Below are positions 12,161-24,352 of a stretch of DNA of 64,000 nucleotides, piece by piece. The stretch comes from Climacium dendroides (taxonomy: Eukaryota > Streptophyta > Bryopsida > Hypnales > Climaciaceae). A program made the translations under genes and the position numbers. Where the stretch lies: contig OX467088.1 of NCBI GenBank assembly GCA_950106755.1, positions 2,464,001 to 2,528,000 on the forward strand, read 5' to 3'. Below the pieces are notes generated by a model, which saw only the letters and a list, made by a program, of their open reading frames with translations, did no database searches and was not told where the DNA came from. Numbering within the stretch: the stretch's first letter is position 1; every line of letters begins with the position of its first letter.

Positions 12161-13563
12161 AGGATTTTTTTGTTTGCCCGAGCAACTCAAGAAAAAGTCA
12201 AGACTCCCCTAGGAAAGTCAAAGTATATGCCATGTTGGCATACTATGGCTAAAAATGGGTATTTATACCCCTCGTAAAATATGACTGCCAATATGACTGC
12301 CAATATGACTGTCAATATGACTGCCAATATGACTGTCAATATGACTGATGTCTGAAGCGATTGCTTCTAAACGATTGGAGTTAGTCATATTCCGAGTCAT
12401 CTACAAAAAATTTCTGCGTGAGTCGTATTTTTTGATTTTACGACTCACTGCAGTCATATTTTGCAGTCATAAAACACTGCTTTTGTTGTAGTGGTTGCAA
12501 TAAGAATTGTGTCCAATTGTTCCCGAGGGAGAAAATTCGGGCATTTCGAGAAAGAATGTACAAAAATTCAACATTTAAACACCGTGCCTTCATGAAGACT
12601 AATGTGCACAAATAAATTCATGAAGGTGCACATTGAAGGAAGATGGTTACAATTGAAGGCATAAATGTGTGTTTGTACGCATGGATGCTTATTGCGGGAG
12701 TTGCTGAGTCTACATTCTATCGCTACTCAAAATACATGAAGCTCGATCGAGAAGCAAGGGATCACGGTAATACATGATTGTTGAAGCCTAGAGAACATAC
12801 CCTACAAGCAATAGCTTCTTTAAAGTGCATCCTTGACAGGGAAGCCGATCATATGCCGCATCGCACCCGGAGTTTGAAGGCAGGTGAGAAGGTCGTGTCA
12901 AAGATTCTTCCGGCCTCATTTCAATGGATGGACCAATTGAAGAAACTCAATGATTCCAATGCGACTTTCAGATTGAAGGAGATCTCCACTTCGAACTTGA
13001 GTAAAATAAGGTCCACAAAGTTCTCAGAGTTCGATGTGAAGAAATCAGGGGATAATTTTGCTCGGTGTGCTACTTGTGACAAGCTAAATGAGCTTGTTAA
13101 GGGTGCTATCAGTGGATCTCAAACTGCTTTGAAATGGTCAAGAAGATTGGATAGGCATCTTACCATTACTCGTGCCCATAGGGATGTATATTACATCAAT
13201 TGAGAGTTGTCATTCAAGTCTCCGCATGAATGTCTTACAATCATACACGACAAAATGGATCACTCGAAAACCGCTTGTCTTGTGTTCTCTCACAAGAGTA
13301 AAGAACTCGATGGCCTCATGAAGCTACCAGTTTCTATGACGGGCATGCTTGCACATGGTTATGCAGATGTATGCTACGCGCATTATGGCTTGGATGTCTT
13401 CTCCCATGACTCCAACTATACCGTTGGATCAATGGCAAAGTTGTTGCGAGATTTAAAGTTAGTTCCGAAGTCTTCTTCTCGAGAGTTGTTCAAAAATTCA
13501 AAGTCCACTAATTTGTTTAAGGCTATGCTAGAGGGTGCAGACATGTGCAACGTGTCACTACCG

Positions 13564-15624
13564 TTGTCGTAGCACAGAGTAAGTAAATTCCCTGTTATAC
13601 CTTCAAAAATCACCCTAGAGCATAACAAAATGACCCTAAAGATCGAACCCACGAGATCCTGTGAAGTAACTAACTCTATTAAGGAGATAAACCCAATAAA
13701 ACCCCTCACTTCTACTTTCCGGTTGTACCTTGGAAAACCGGAATGTCCAAAACCCAACCGGAAAACTAAGACCGGATTGTATCCTATTTCCGGTTTTACT
13801 AGTTCCACGGTTTCTGGCCAACTTCTCAATTCTGGACCATTCTACTTCCGGTCCTAAGTGTCTACGGAGCGGATCTGTTCCGATCCACCCTTCCTAACCC
13901 CGGTTTAATTTTACCTCTGTTTTACCATCAGAGGGTTCGCCACTTGCTTTTGAAAGTGGTAGGCCCGCCACTCCTTCCGTGACTTATAGTGGCTGAAGAC
14001 CCACTCTCCTATTCACTGATCTTCTAACTAACAAGGATCCGGTTTGGTCCTTCACAGCAATCCGGATGGCAATCCGGATCACAGGTCACACAAAGACCCC
14101 CCATACGATCCTCTCATACTACAACGACTTTGATGCTGATCTGTTCTGTACAAATTTCGGTGGCTACAAGTGCACCCATCCGTTCCATCAACTACAGAAG
14201 TTCTTCCGTTTTACCCACAACGGGGGCAAGACCTCACAGGAGTCAAGACACTCGACCGGATTTCCCACCTAGGAGTTCTAGCGCAGCTAAGGAATCCCTC
14301 CCTATCCGCCTAGCCTAATCAACGGCTTTTTTACCTGGAATACTAAACTTCTACAGATGTTGAGGCATTGGAATCCACTTCTAGCTCTTCATGACCTACT
14401 CAGATGTACTTAGAACCGGAAACATTCATCAAAGGGAGAACTCTACCCACACATCCGTGCATACCACCTTACTTCAACTCTGTACATTCTTGCCAACACT
14501 CGAGAGGAATACACAAAACAAAGTTAATGGAAAGTACACAAGGAAATGCCAAAAGAGCTCTCTTCGCCTCCAACTCAGAGACTGTTTTATATACAAAAAG
14601 CAAAAAGTGAATACATGATTTTCGCCTCTGAAGGCGCTGACAATCCGGTCCTACCTTATCCTAACCGGATTCTATTCCGGTTCCTATTTATAAGTCCTAT
14701 TTTTACAATCCTTCCTGTTCCGTTTCATACACTCGGGATCCAATGGTAGGGCTCTCATCAGGTCTCTCCAATTGCTCGAAGACCTCAGTTAGATTCCGGT
14801 TCCGTTTTCCATCCGTAGGTAGAACCGGATGTTCTTCTTTAGCTTCCGGGGAGTCCAAATCTATCGGCTGATGTCCGGTCGAGGGTGTCTCCTTCTTTGC
14901 CCTGCTTGACTGGGGCGTCTTGTCCTTTCCCGGCTCCTGAGCTACGTCTTCCGGAAACAAGTCCGGAAGTGAAATCTCAGAGAGCCGGATCGGAATCTCC
15001 GTCAATTTCTGGCTGCTCTCCACGATCCGGTCCGCCGACTCCCGTGCTTTGGACAGGAGCTTCTCTATCTGCTCCTCAAAATCAGTGAGGATGTGCACCA
15101 CCCTGGTTCCGGATATCTTCTTGTCCTTGTGCACCTCCTCTTCGAACAGGCGCGCCTTGGTGACTGTGGCTCCGGGTCCTCCAAGCACGTCCTTCACTTC
15201 CGCGGCCAACTTCTTCATTTCCTCTGCCATCTCCTTTGTCGCGGTGGCGTTCTCAAGTAACGCGAATAGTTCGGCCTTGAGGGTATCCACCTCATCGTGC
15301 TGTCGCTTGCTGTCCTCCTTCATCTTCCGGAGCTCTTCCGGATTGATAACACTCTCAGCCACCTTCCGTGGCAACTGACTGTCCGGTTCCGCTTCGATTA
15401 ATTCCGCGATCTCCCCAAGCGTCCGCTTCTTAACTTCCCAATCCGCCCGGATTCCACAAAGGATCCCAACCAACTCGTCGAACGGATTTGCGGTCCCGGA
15501 TCCGGATGCCACATCCGGTCCGGTTGGAGTCTCACTTCTGTGCGGCCGCGGATGTCTCGGGGGCGTTCCTCGATTCCGAGCCGGTGTGGTCTTCTGCCTC
15601 TTGGCGGGAACATACGGTTCCTCC

Positions 15625-15656
<32 letters not shown>

Positions 15657-16983
15657 CTCGGTTTCGTTTCCGGAATCCGCTTCTTGGTCGGACTCGGATT
15701 CTCCGTACTTCATGGTCCGCTCTTGGGCCTTCTATACCTTCAACTCCACTTCCGTCAGCAGCTCCTTTTGCTGATAGAGGTGGTAAACGTAAGGGCACAG
15801 TGGGGTAGCCCTACTTTTCCCCACTCTTGTAGTAAGCTGGGATACCCAAATCAAAGAAGATCCGACCCCAGTCTACTTTCCGGGTTCCGCTCAGCGCTCC
15901 GAAAATCGTGTTAGCCAAGGTGATAGTCACCCTGGTGGGCTTTTCCGGATGCAAAATCGGAACCAGGAACTGGAGCAAGCGCCGCTCCCGGTCATCGAGG
16001 CAGTCTTCAACCGCGTAGCCGTCCTTTGGGTTTACTACGCTTCCGAACTTGCCCTGGACGAAATCATCCTTCCGGTTGGCTAGCCCGAGTCCTCCTGGCC
16101 GGAATCCGTATACGTCCCGCCACAAAGCCTCGGTCCATTGGACCGAATTCCCTCTCAGGGTGTTATCGAACTGATTCAATACGCCACTCAGGATTTCTCT
16201 AACCATCCTCTCATCTTTGAAACCCCAAGGTTTCAAAGCTAACCCCTGGCAACCCATCAACGACAAATCCTCTCTGAGCTCTCCCTGTTCCGGTTCCTTG
16301 ATCGGCATGACCAGAACCACTTTTCTAAGCTTTACTTCACTCGGGGGCGGGGTGTTAGAACCTCTCTTCCGGTTCAGCCGCGGCATGAGGGTAGCTCTAC
16401 CCGGTTTTCACTCTTCTACAGTCCTAACAAGGGAGCGCCGACACTTAGATGTTCCGCTCCGCTTGTAAACTAACCTACTGGCATGCTCACACTCTTAGTT
16501 TCTCACGTATCCGCTCGCACTCAAGGTCTCACCCACTCATGTCCGGAGGAGATCTCTCCGTCTCACACCCCTCACTCACTTCCGGACCCTCTTGTACTTC
16601 CTCTTCCTTGTCGTGGTCAACGATAGAAACGTCAGGCGCTAAATCAGGACATGACAACACATGGAAATCCAGAGACCTGAAAATGGGCAGGGTTAGGCTT
16701 TATATAGTCCTGACGCCCTGGACTGCCTTTATGACCGGTTGGATATCCGGTCCGGTTCTTGACATCCGGTTATCTCCAATCCGGTCAGCAAGATTTCGGT
16801 CGGAAATACTTATCCGGTTGTGCATCTAATCCGTTCCGCTTCTACCTAAAACCGGATTAGTTCCGTAAGGTCTTTTTGTGACTATTTTTGGATTTTATTT
16901 TTCTCTCTAGATGAATCCGGATACCTATTTCTAATTTCCGGTTTGCTCAAAAAGGTAAACAAATAAAAATTAAAAATATGAGT
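13564..16983 (-). mobile_element. CCGGA-rich retroposon, copy 1, minus orientation
   Basis: A 3.4-kb insert in the DUF7869-type gene flanked by TGTCACTACCG (13553-13563) and TGTCACAACCG (16984-16994), an 11-bp target duplication with one mismatch. Deleting it joins the host frame as NVSQPPLL, matching the homologous copy. No terminal inverted or long terminal repeats are visible. The 3' end in element orientation (CTGTGCTACGACAA, rc of 13564 onward) is shared with copies ending near 20632 and starting near 28693. Two of the four copies lack their 5' parts. TSD length plus 5' truncation suggests target-primed reverse transcription. It carries one Gag-like open frame at 16386-14703. TCCGG/CCGGA is strongly over-represented along the whole element. 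Confidence 0.75.
14703..16386 (-). pseudogene. Retroposon structural-protein-like ORF, copy 1
   Basis: The frame opens at 16386 (MPRLNRKRGS) and runs to a stop at 15811. Homology to the 35.1-37.0 kb copy then resumes (YHLYQQKELL at about 15790-15760), hits an in-frame TAG at about 15741-15739, and continues as MKYGESESDQ from 15713 to 14703. Conserved landmarks are VLNQF/YxxTLRG, DVYxF, a NPKDG segment, and PEKPTRVTITxANTIFGA followed by WGR. The last block recalls the putative plant transposon protein family (PF20167-like), an uncertain comparison. The C-terminal half is Glu/Lys-rich, coiled-coil-like and has a 14-residue acidic Glu run near 15640. No reverse transcriptase, protease or zinc knuckle is present. 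Broken in this copy. Confidence 0.6.
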
Positions 16984-18236
16984 TGTCACAACCGCCGTTG
17001 CTAAATACTTTAACTCCAACCATGCGGTTACCACCCATTTTGAACGTGCAGATGGACAATGCCACTGGAGACAACAAGAATAGATATGTTTTCTGTTTTT
17101 GGTCTTTACTTGTTGCAAACAAAATCTTCCGGGAAGTGTATGTGAACTTCATGATTGTGGGTCACACATGATGACATAGATGCGTTGTTTGGAAGATGGA
17201 GCATGGATTTGAAGAAAGACAACTTCTCAACAGTACCAGCACTAATGAAGTCGTTCATGGATGTGGATTCCATCCCCGTTATCCCTCACCTTATTAAAGA
17301 AGTGCCCGATTTCAAGGGTTTTATAGCAGGGTCACTTGTTGATGTGATGACATCCTCGTTGGACACACAAAACCACATCAATTGAAGTTCTACCTGGACT
17401 CAACGGGGTGCCCTGTCATGAAGTACAAACTTCTTTGCACTGATGCAGAGTGGTTAGGAGAAGACGGAAGAGGCATCAAATTATGGAAAGAAGATGTTGA
17501 AGGGCGAAGTTTGTGGCCACGGGGTGAACCGCTGCCTGTTCCGTTGAAGCCTATGAAAGGCTTAGATGATATCGTCAAAGGTGTGTCGGGGTTCATGAAA
17601 TATTGGAACAATTTATGCAATGCAGACGTCACCGGGGATTACCTAAGACGTTATAAGCACATAGTGAGGTACTACCGTGGCGTCAAGGCAACGTTGATGG
17701 AACCATTACCTACCTTTGGTGTTTTGAGAGATGGTTTTTGGCCAACTTCACGAGTAGTAGCAGATCGAGCGGATGAATTGAACGAGGAAGGTGAAGAGCG
17801 TAAAGAGTTTGGGGAAGATGACCCGTACGTTGGGCTGTTGAGTGGTCGTCCAAATCCATCCTTTCGGGTAGCTCGAGATTTGTTTGAAGGCTATTTTGTT
17901 GCAGTTCGCCCCACAGATGGTGACACTCATCCGGTGTGGATTGCAAGGGCATTGTCTAATCCGAACTGCAGCCTAGAAAATCCGAATTGTGTCCTTATTC
18001 AATACCTCCGTCCAACATCAAGAAATCAAGATGTTATAGATTTCTACACCGGATGGGACAGCGAAAGAGGCTTGCGTTGGAAGGTCGATGAAACTGAACC
18101 TCCTGTTGGGCAACACACTGATGCTTTTATGACAGTGTGGAAGTTGAGGATCAAGAAAAACACTCAAGAGTGTATGATTAAGATCCCTGCTATACAAATT
18201 GAAGTCATCAACAAGAGCTTGACTTCCTATAATTGA

Positions 18237-19009
18237 GAAGCCATATGTACATAAGGGTATATGTGATATGCTTTGTTTTGTATTTCCCATCCACATATTG
18301 TGTGTAATGGATGGAATTTATATATTGCAGTAGATGGCATATACTTTAATTTTGTTGGTTTGGATTTATAGTTTGGTATTGTTTATATGCTTTGAAATGT
18401 AGCTTTTGTTTTTACAAAACAAGAGTATTCAATTTCAATTATAATAAATTGCTTCTAAGTACATTTGAGTTTTATTTTTTTTCTATGTTTTAATTTATTT
18501 TTGTTGAAGCATTTATGTTATAATATCTATGACAAATATTATTGATAATTTGAAGCAACTGGAAAAAATGAGTAGTGGTTATAATCACTATGTGTTTGAT
18601 AATTGTGTTAAGTAATTGTCACAATTCGGATAGGGGGCCGATTGATTGTTACAACTTTCCTAGCTGCATGCATAGGTCATTAGGCAGCACCAAGTCATGC
18701 CTGTCCCTCAACCGCTTATTCATATTCAATGGGAATTGAACTTGGACCGTTTGAATGACATGAACCATCCTTTACAACCAACTTCAAAGCTCATGACTTG
18801 GTGTTCAAAAAGTAAAGATTTTCTATATATTAATGTTAGCATTGGTGCTTGAAATTTGACCTAATGTTTGAATTAGAGACTTTGTATGTCACTACACTTT
18901 CATTTTAATGGAAATTACATTAAAAAATTAGTATGTCTAATATTTGTCAACCTAAATTATATACAAAACATCCATTCGTATTGGTATCAAAATCGACAAT
19001 ATTATTTTG
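18237..19009. other. 3' flank of DUF7869 copy 1; no gene
   Basis: AT-rich DNA apart from the SINE listed above. It presumably includes the 3' end of the DUF7869-type element, but I could not identify a terminal repeat or target duplication. Confidence 0.5.
18616..18811 (-). mobile_element. tRNA-derived SINE, copy 1 (antisense, downstream of DUF7869 copy 1)
   Basis: Read on the minus strand this matches the 56020-56213 element for about 195 bp. It keeps ACCAAGTCATGAGC at the start, a degenerate B-box region (AGTTCAATTCCC), ATGACTTGGTGC, and an AGTTGTAACAATCAAT tail. It lies about 380 bp after the transposase stop codon and in antisense orientation, exactly as in the other DUF7869-type copy. 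The B box here is more decayed than in the 56-kb copy. Confidence 0.7.
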
Positions 19010-20632
19010 GGAAAGTCCTAAACTCCCAAAATTTTGAATATAGCGTTATTAGAAGATAGCGTCCGGAAGTTCCAGAGCGGGTTAGTTTCTTTATCTGGGA
19101 TTTTGATCCCGGAAGAATTCGATGAGGTAGAGATATTAGAGGGGAAGTTTGAAACTCCAATATCAAAGGAAAAAGAGGCTGGAAGGACTTCTACTTTAGA
19201 AGCCCCACGGACGAGGACAGGAATAGTTTCTCCTGTAGAACCGGAGCGAATTCCGGAAGGGGGAGATAAAAGTAGAAATTTGAGTGAGTTCTCCCCCATA
19301 GCTACTCTAGATAGTGGTGGACCCCCTCAGGAGAGATAGGTAGTTAGAAATTAGAGAGTAGGAAATTTTGTTAGACCGGACCTCGTTCCGAAAAGTTAGG
19401 AAAAGTTTAGATCCGAAAATCTCGATCGGATAAGTGCCGGATTTCCGGGGAGACCTTTTTGTAAATTTTGTATATAATTCAAGTCTCAAGACTGAGACTA
19501 GGAGTTTTTCCTTCTTACATATGCTGTCTCTTGTGTATTGTCTATTGTTTTCCTTGTCTTCCCAAAGATTGTCCGAATAAGGAAGGGAGAGATTGAGTAT
19601 AGATGAGCAGAGTGTGAGAGGATCTTCTCCCCTTGTTGTCTTCTTGTGATTGCAGGTGCATGTGAATAGGTTGTAAGTGTTGGGAGTGAGTCAAGACACC
19701 TCAGTAGGTTTAAGGTTTGTAATTCCGGGTGAGATAACCAGTGCTAGGCTAGGCAGTAAGAGAAAGGATCCTCAAACTGTGCTAGAGCTACTAGATGGAA
19801 TGTCTGAATTAGCCTCTGAACACTTGAGAGGTCTCACCATCTGAAGAAGTAAACGGAAGAACGTTAGATTGTATTGGTACGGGCAGACGCACTTGTAGCC
19901 ACCTTAGTTTCACACAGATTGCAAAAGATAGATAGTAAGGTCGTTGTAGTAAATGAGGGTCGTACGGGGGATCTTTGTGTAACCTATAGGTTGAGTTTAC
20001 TTCCAGTTTTTTGTGAAAGATCAAACCGGATCTTGTTAAGATAGGAGAATAGATTGGGTTAGTGAATTTTCCATCACTATAAAAACCGGAAAGAGAGGAG
20101 TGTCTACTTCTTTGAAAATAAGTGACAGATCCCTCTGAAGTGCCGACAAAGGCTAAACAGAACCGGAATAGAAGTTGAGGACAGGAAGCCCTCGATTAAA
20201 GTAGTGCAAGATCTAGTCGGAAGTGTAAATTCCGGGTTGGTTCTTGAAGGTTGTCAATTAAGTTTGATTCGGGTCAGTGTTAGTCTAGACTGGATTAGTT
20301 TATAGGAAAATTAGGAAATCATCCGATATTTTGGGAAAAAAGGATAAGAGAGGTATAACCAAGAATAATGGAATTAGGAAACTTTCCTCAAATCACCTAG
20401 TAACACGAAACACTTCACAGAGTCTCTTGGGTTCAATCTTTAGAGTCACTTTATTATGCTTTAAAGAGGTTTTTGTGAGCATAATAGGGAATTTCACTTA
20501 CCCTGTGCTGCGACACCTAGTAACACGAAACACTTCACAGAGTCTCTTGGGTTCGATCTTTAGAGTCACTTTAATGCTTTAAAGAGGTTTTTGTAAGCAT
20601 AATAGGGAATTTCACTTACCCTGTGCTGCGAG
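19010..20632 (+). mobile_element. CCGGA-rich retroposon, copy 2, 5'-truncated
   Basis: Plus-orientation copy beginning abruptly inside the open frame: 19034-19339 encodes the C-terminal part, with a KSRNLSEF segment corresponding to GKRNRNLTEV in copy 1. It continues with the shared 3' untranslated region, including the block at about 19920-19990 (GTCGTTGTAGTAAATGAGGG type) also present in copies 1 and 3, and ends at CTGTGCTGCGA near 20632. The last 119 bp (CACCTAGTAACACGAAACAC to the end) occur twice in tandem, about 20394-20516 and 20515-20632. Confidence 0.7.
19034..19339 (+). pseudogene. C-terminal remnant of the retroposon ORF, copy 2
   Basis: About 100 codons ending PQER at 19339. It aligns with the C-terminal end of the ORF at 14703-16386 through the region SLSGILIPEEF versus RLSEISLPDLF and the shared KSRNLSEF/KRNRNLTEV block. 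The rest of the ORF is missing because the copy is truncated at its 5' side. Confidence 0.6.
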
Positions 20633-21770
20633 ACATATTCATCGTGGATAGGAACCGGCAAATGGCTGCCGAGTTCACTAAAATTTTCAACACATATCTT
20701 GAACACAATCAAGAACATGTCTTCAGCTTAACTTCTTGGGCCCCTGTGGACAACCTCTTCCAACCTGAGAAAATGGCAACGAAAGTCATTTTCGGACTGT
20801 CATTGATTGGGCTCAAAGTAGTTGGGATTTTCAGAATGCCATATTTGCCCATGTGACCACCCCCAGTAAACTATTATGGCCAAAACCATCTGCCTTTGTT
20901 GAAGATGGAACTCAGTGTATAATTTGTTTAAATAACTTTGGCCCGGAAGGTGGAATGCATTTGGACATGTGTGGGCACTTGTATCACCCAATTTGCTTGA
21001 CCAGCTTAATGGTCAACCGTAGGCGCTGTGCAGTGTGCAAAGTTCCTTTCCATGAGTGTTTATATGAGTTGTTTGGCTTGGTCGAATTCATGCCACCAAG
21101 TTGCAAATTTGATGCCAACAATGCACCTGACCATCCCAGTAAATGGGGAGAAGACCTTGTTTGGAATTGGCGGTACAAGTACCACTTGTTGGAGAAGTCC
21201 CAACTCTGTGATCAATGGGGTTGGGAAAATGATCCAGATGCAGTTGTCAAAGTGTGCCACAACTTGATTAAAGGCACATCGGAAGCAAGCCAAGGAAAGA
21301 GGAATTTCTTCTTCCAATGCTTCAACGAGCATTGAGATGAAAATGAGAAGAAATTCCGATTTGGGCCCCACCCCCGGAACTGGCTTTGGGATAAAGATGG
21401 AGTGCGTATTAACAAGCACGAGGTGGTGGACATTGAGAGCGACAACGACGACGGATATGACATGCCTGGTCCACGGGAAAGAGTCATGATGTCAAAAACC
21501 GAGTAGCGAAACCAATTCAAACTTGATGCGATAGATTTTCTGTTGGACCAACATAGTGCGCAAACGCGTCAAGCTCTTGAAAAGCTCCAACAATCCCAAG
21601 TTTTGAGGGCCATATTAGAGGAGGATGGGCCAGCTAGGCAGACTCGGTCTGCAATCCGGAGGCTTCGCTTGGGCTTTGATGAAGACTACATTCTCGAATG
21701 CGGCACACATGACGATGAAGCAGGTCTAAGTGGCACTGCTAGTAGTCCTATGGATGTGGACGAAGCCTAA
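20623..21770 (+). pseudogene. RING-finger protein gene fragment, element-associated
   Basis: Open stretches at 20623-20820, 20853-21335 and 21336-21770 make one protein if a frameshift near 20800 and stops near 21335 and 21505 are ignored. Residues around 20915-21050 form a C3HC4/RING-H2-like finger: CIIC, then MCGHLYH, PIC, and RRCAVCKVPF. Upstream is an RQMAAEFTKI helical segment; downstream are Trp-rich WGW/WNWRYKY motifs, an acidic DIESDNDD stretch and a C-terminal region ending SPMDVDEA. RING domains usually mark E3 ubiquitin ligases or SUMO/ubiquitin-binding proteins. The 5' end is cut by the abutting retroposon copy, so the original gene was longer. Which element it belonged to is unknown. 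Confidence 0.55.
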
Positions 21771-24352
21771 TTTTGAACAGTTGAGGCATAATAGAAAAAA
21801 ATAGATAAAACTACTTACAAGTGTAGAGGCTTATAGCTTTTTTAATATTTATCATGTACGCCCATGTGTACAACACAACACATTGAGACTATTATAAAAA
21901 TGGTATGTTGTGCAATTTTTCAATTTTGTTTTTTATGACATACATGAAATACATACAACTATTATCAAATATTGTGCTGTTGTACTACTTCCATTTTGTA
22001 TAAGTTCTACTTGTCAATTTCATATTTGCTTACATATTTCAATATTTGTCACTTCCTCAAAGCACAATTTCCCTTCACCCTAGCATCCTTAGCTCCATGT
22101 TCATTTGAACCCTTAAAGGACTTGATCCATTCTAAAATAGTCAAACTTATAGTCTAAGCTAAATCCATCTTTTTAAATTGAACCGTAGAAAAAAAATTAT
22201 ATTTTAAATAGTTCAAACTATGAATTCTTTATCATTTTAAGAAATTCCAATTTGTTTCATGAAAAATTGAAATTGTTATAATGTTTTATGTAAAAAATTA
22301 ACATAAATAAATAAAAATAGAAAAAACAATCTAAATATCTTGAAATTTTTTCAAGAGCTACAATGAGAAAGAGAGATTAGTATGAAAAATTTTCAATTGA
22401 ATGTCTTGTTTTTTATACCCAAAACAATAACAACAAAGATCTTGAAGTCAAATTCAATTGTTAAAGCAAATCTATCCGTTTATTGAATAAGTAGAAAGAA
22501 TTTTGATAGTTTTTGCTAGTAGATGAATGCATTTTCTATTTTTCTGGTTTTTTTCAATATTTTTGGTGGAAAAATCAAATTATAGTGAATTTTTAAAGCT
22601 AAAATTTGTAAAAAGTTTATATCAATTAAAATGTATATTAAAATAACCTATAATTTTTACCATAAATAAAAACAAGGATGAGAAACACAAATATGTAAAT
22701 TATTTATAAATTAAATTAAAATTAAAATCAAATATGAATAGAAAGCACTTTACATGGTGTTATTTGGATTTTAACACATAGAGCCTCCGTCTACTTCAAA
22801 TAATTCTCTCAATTTCTGACATATTTCAAAATTTCAAATTAGAGTACAAGTAGAACTTATGAAGCTTTATTTCTTTAGTTTAAAATAAATTCGAAAATGG
22901 ATATTCTAAAAGTTGTAATGAAGGTTGTATCCACTTTTTAGATGCGTGGACATTTAAGGATTAACTTGCACTTGGTTTTCAGTGTCTTCAACAAAATACA
23001 AGCAGTGGGCGTCCCACGCCTAAATTCCAACGTCCGCGCCCTACACTCCCAAAAACAAATTCAGTCTTCTCAACTCCACCATCTGTGCCTAGCGTCCACG
23101 CCCGGGCATCCCGAAAAGTAAAGCAGTGGCTTCTCACTTCCAACGTCCACACCCCAACGTGCGCGCCCTACAGTACACGCCTCAACATCCACGCCCTGCA
23201 CTCTCGAACAGCAAAGCAATAGGAGTCCTCCACTCCCCCATAGTACTGTGTTCTGAAGTGTGCTCCGCGTCGTGATTCCCAAAATCCATTTGACTTTAGC
23301 AATAAATTCTATGTTTGTGCTCCTACTGTTCAATGTCTTGACACTGTAAATGCACGTGATTATAGAATTAATTTCGTCACAGGTATGTAGGATTCAAAGC
23401 AATTTCTACTTGCACCACTTCTCTAATTCTGAAGGCTTGGAAGAAGCTACAAACTTCTCCCTTTCCTCCCTCCAGTAGTGTCTCCGCCCAAACGTCCTCG
23501 CCTCGTGAATGACGTCCCTGACCTTCCCTTAACATCCCCGCCCTTCAATGTCTGCGCCCTAGTGTCAATTTTTGAATATGTACTCCAAGACTGCATAAGA
23601 GAGGGAGGCAAGTCTTGAACGGCACAACCCATTAAAATAGAAAACTTCATTCTTGAACCGTAAAAATCCTAAACCCTATACCCTAAACCCTAAACTCTAA
23701 ACTCCAAACCTGAAATTGTAGAACCTTGTAAAGTATGAAGTGTACTTAGGAACATTGCTTTTTCGGAGGTACTTAAATCAGAAATCAAGTGCCTCACATA
23801 GTTATTTTTTTCCTCATTCCATTTTCAAAAATGGAAAGTTTTGAAGAGAAATTTTTATTACCTATAACACTTGGAATGAGGGTAGTGTAATGTGTATAAT
23901 GTAGTTAATATTAGTTTACATGGTAACTATGTTGTATTTTTAAAAAAAAAATGGACAAAGCATTGTGGAGTAACAAATCTTCAACTGAAGGTACTTTCAC
24001 AAAGAAGGATTTCTCGGAGTAAGTTGCAAAACATCTCCTCAATAATGCTTTATTTTCCAATTGAACAATTATGCATATCAATTACCTATGAAGAAGTTAT
24101 CATTTTGTTTGTACCAATATTTGTAAATTGTAAGAATCAATTTTCCATACTAGTAACCCATATTTAACTAATTATGGACAATTGTACAAATTATGGACAA
24201 ATTCATAGGCCCTAATCACCTAAAGAAAGAGAAGAACATGCTTAAAATGATGGGAAAGTGTCAGCATCCCACCCACACATTGTTGAATAAAAATACTTGA
24301 TTGTAACAAACTATTTTTATGGACATTTTGCTTACAAAAGAAATAAAAAGTA
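21771..24352. other. AT-rich intergenic DNA with a GC-rich simple-repeat patch
   Basis: No gene is supported. From 22975 to 23570 there are irregular repeats of AACGTCCGCGCCCTACACTCC type (units of about 20-30 bp). A short degenerate telomere-like tract is at 23666-23708. The remainder is over 75 percent A+T by eye. Confidence 0.55.
23666..23708 (-). repeat. Degenerate telomere-like CCCTAAA tract
   Basis: Six units, of which two are exact (CCCTAAA) and the others are CCCTATA, TCTAAAC and similar variants. It has the same orientation as the tracts at 2660 and 7681, and like the 2660 tract is followed by AAACCTGAA. Confidence 0.75.

Larger units (their letters stand above)
10499..12493. mobile_element. 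Non-autonomous CACTA (En/Spm-type) transposon, 1,995 bp
   Basis: The left end reads CACTACAACAA then GCAGTGTTTTATGACTGCAA. The right end, read inward on the other strand, is CACTACAACAA then the same GCAGTGTTTTATGACTGCAA. The insert is flanked by a 3-bp target duplication, GTT at 10496-10498 and 12494-12496. Removing the insert and one GTT restores the reading frame of the DUF7869-type gene through ...KVCCNKNCVQ..., matching KICCSRNCVQ in the copy at 58.9 kb. TIR start, TSD length and subterminal repeats are all classic for CACTA elements. No transposase is encoded, so it would depend on a related element in trans. Confidence 0.95.
9973..18236 (+). pseudogene. DUF7869-type transposase-like gene, copy 1 (interrupted by two insertions)
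   Basis: Coding parts: 9973-10498, 12497-13563 and 16995-18236. The probable start is the ATG at 9973, just after a TTTACAG acceptor; an in-frame TAG follows at about 10027. The N-terminal part (10042-10490, ECEGLPRQKWNTRFVTLYNG onward) resembles the DUF8039-like domain of plant transposon proteins. Next come a Cys/Arg-rich segment and an ATHCDKL-like motif region (CATCDKL at about 13069). The conserved core holds the acidic motifs HDKMD (about 13246), QMDNATGDNKNR (about 17045) and the GHTHDDID block (about 17160), suggesting an RNase H-like DDD/E nuclease. Removing the CACTA insert and the retroposon restores homology to the copy at 56.6-59.5 kb. It is dead: several stops, most explicable as CGA or CAA to TGA or TAA, a 2-bp deletion within GHTHDD near 17168, and a frameshift near 17340. 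The DUF assignments are from memory. Confidence 0.8.

Noticed and set aside
13564..16983. LTR retrotransposon interpretation of the CCGGA-rich insert
   Set aside because: No repeated ends were found within the insert, and the TSD is about 11 bp rather than 4-6; other copies are 5'-truncated.
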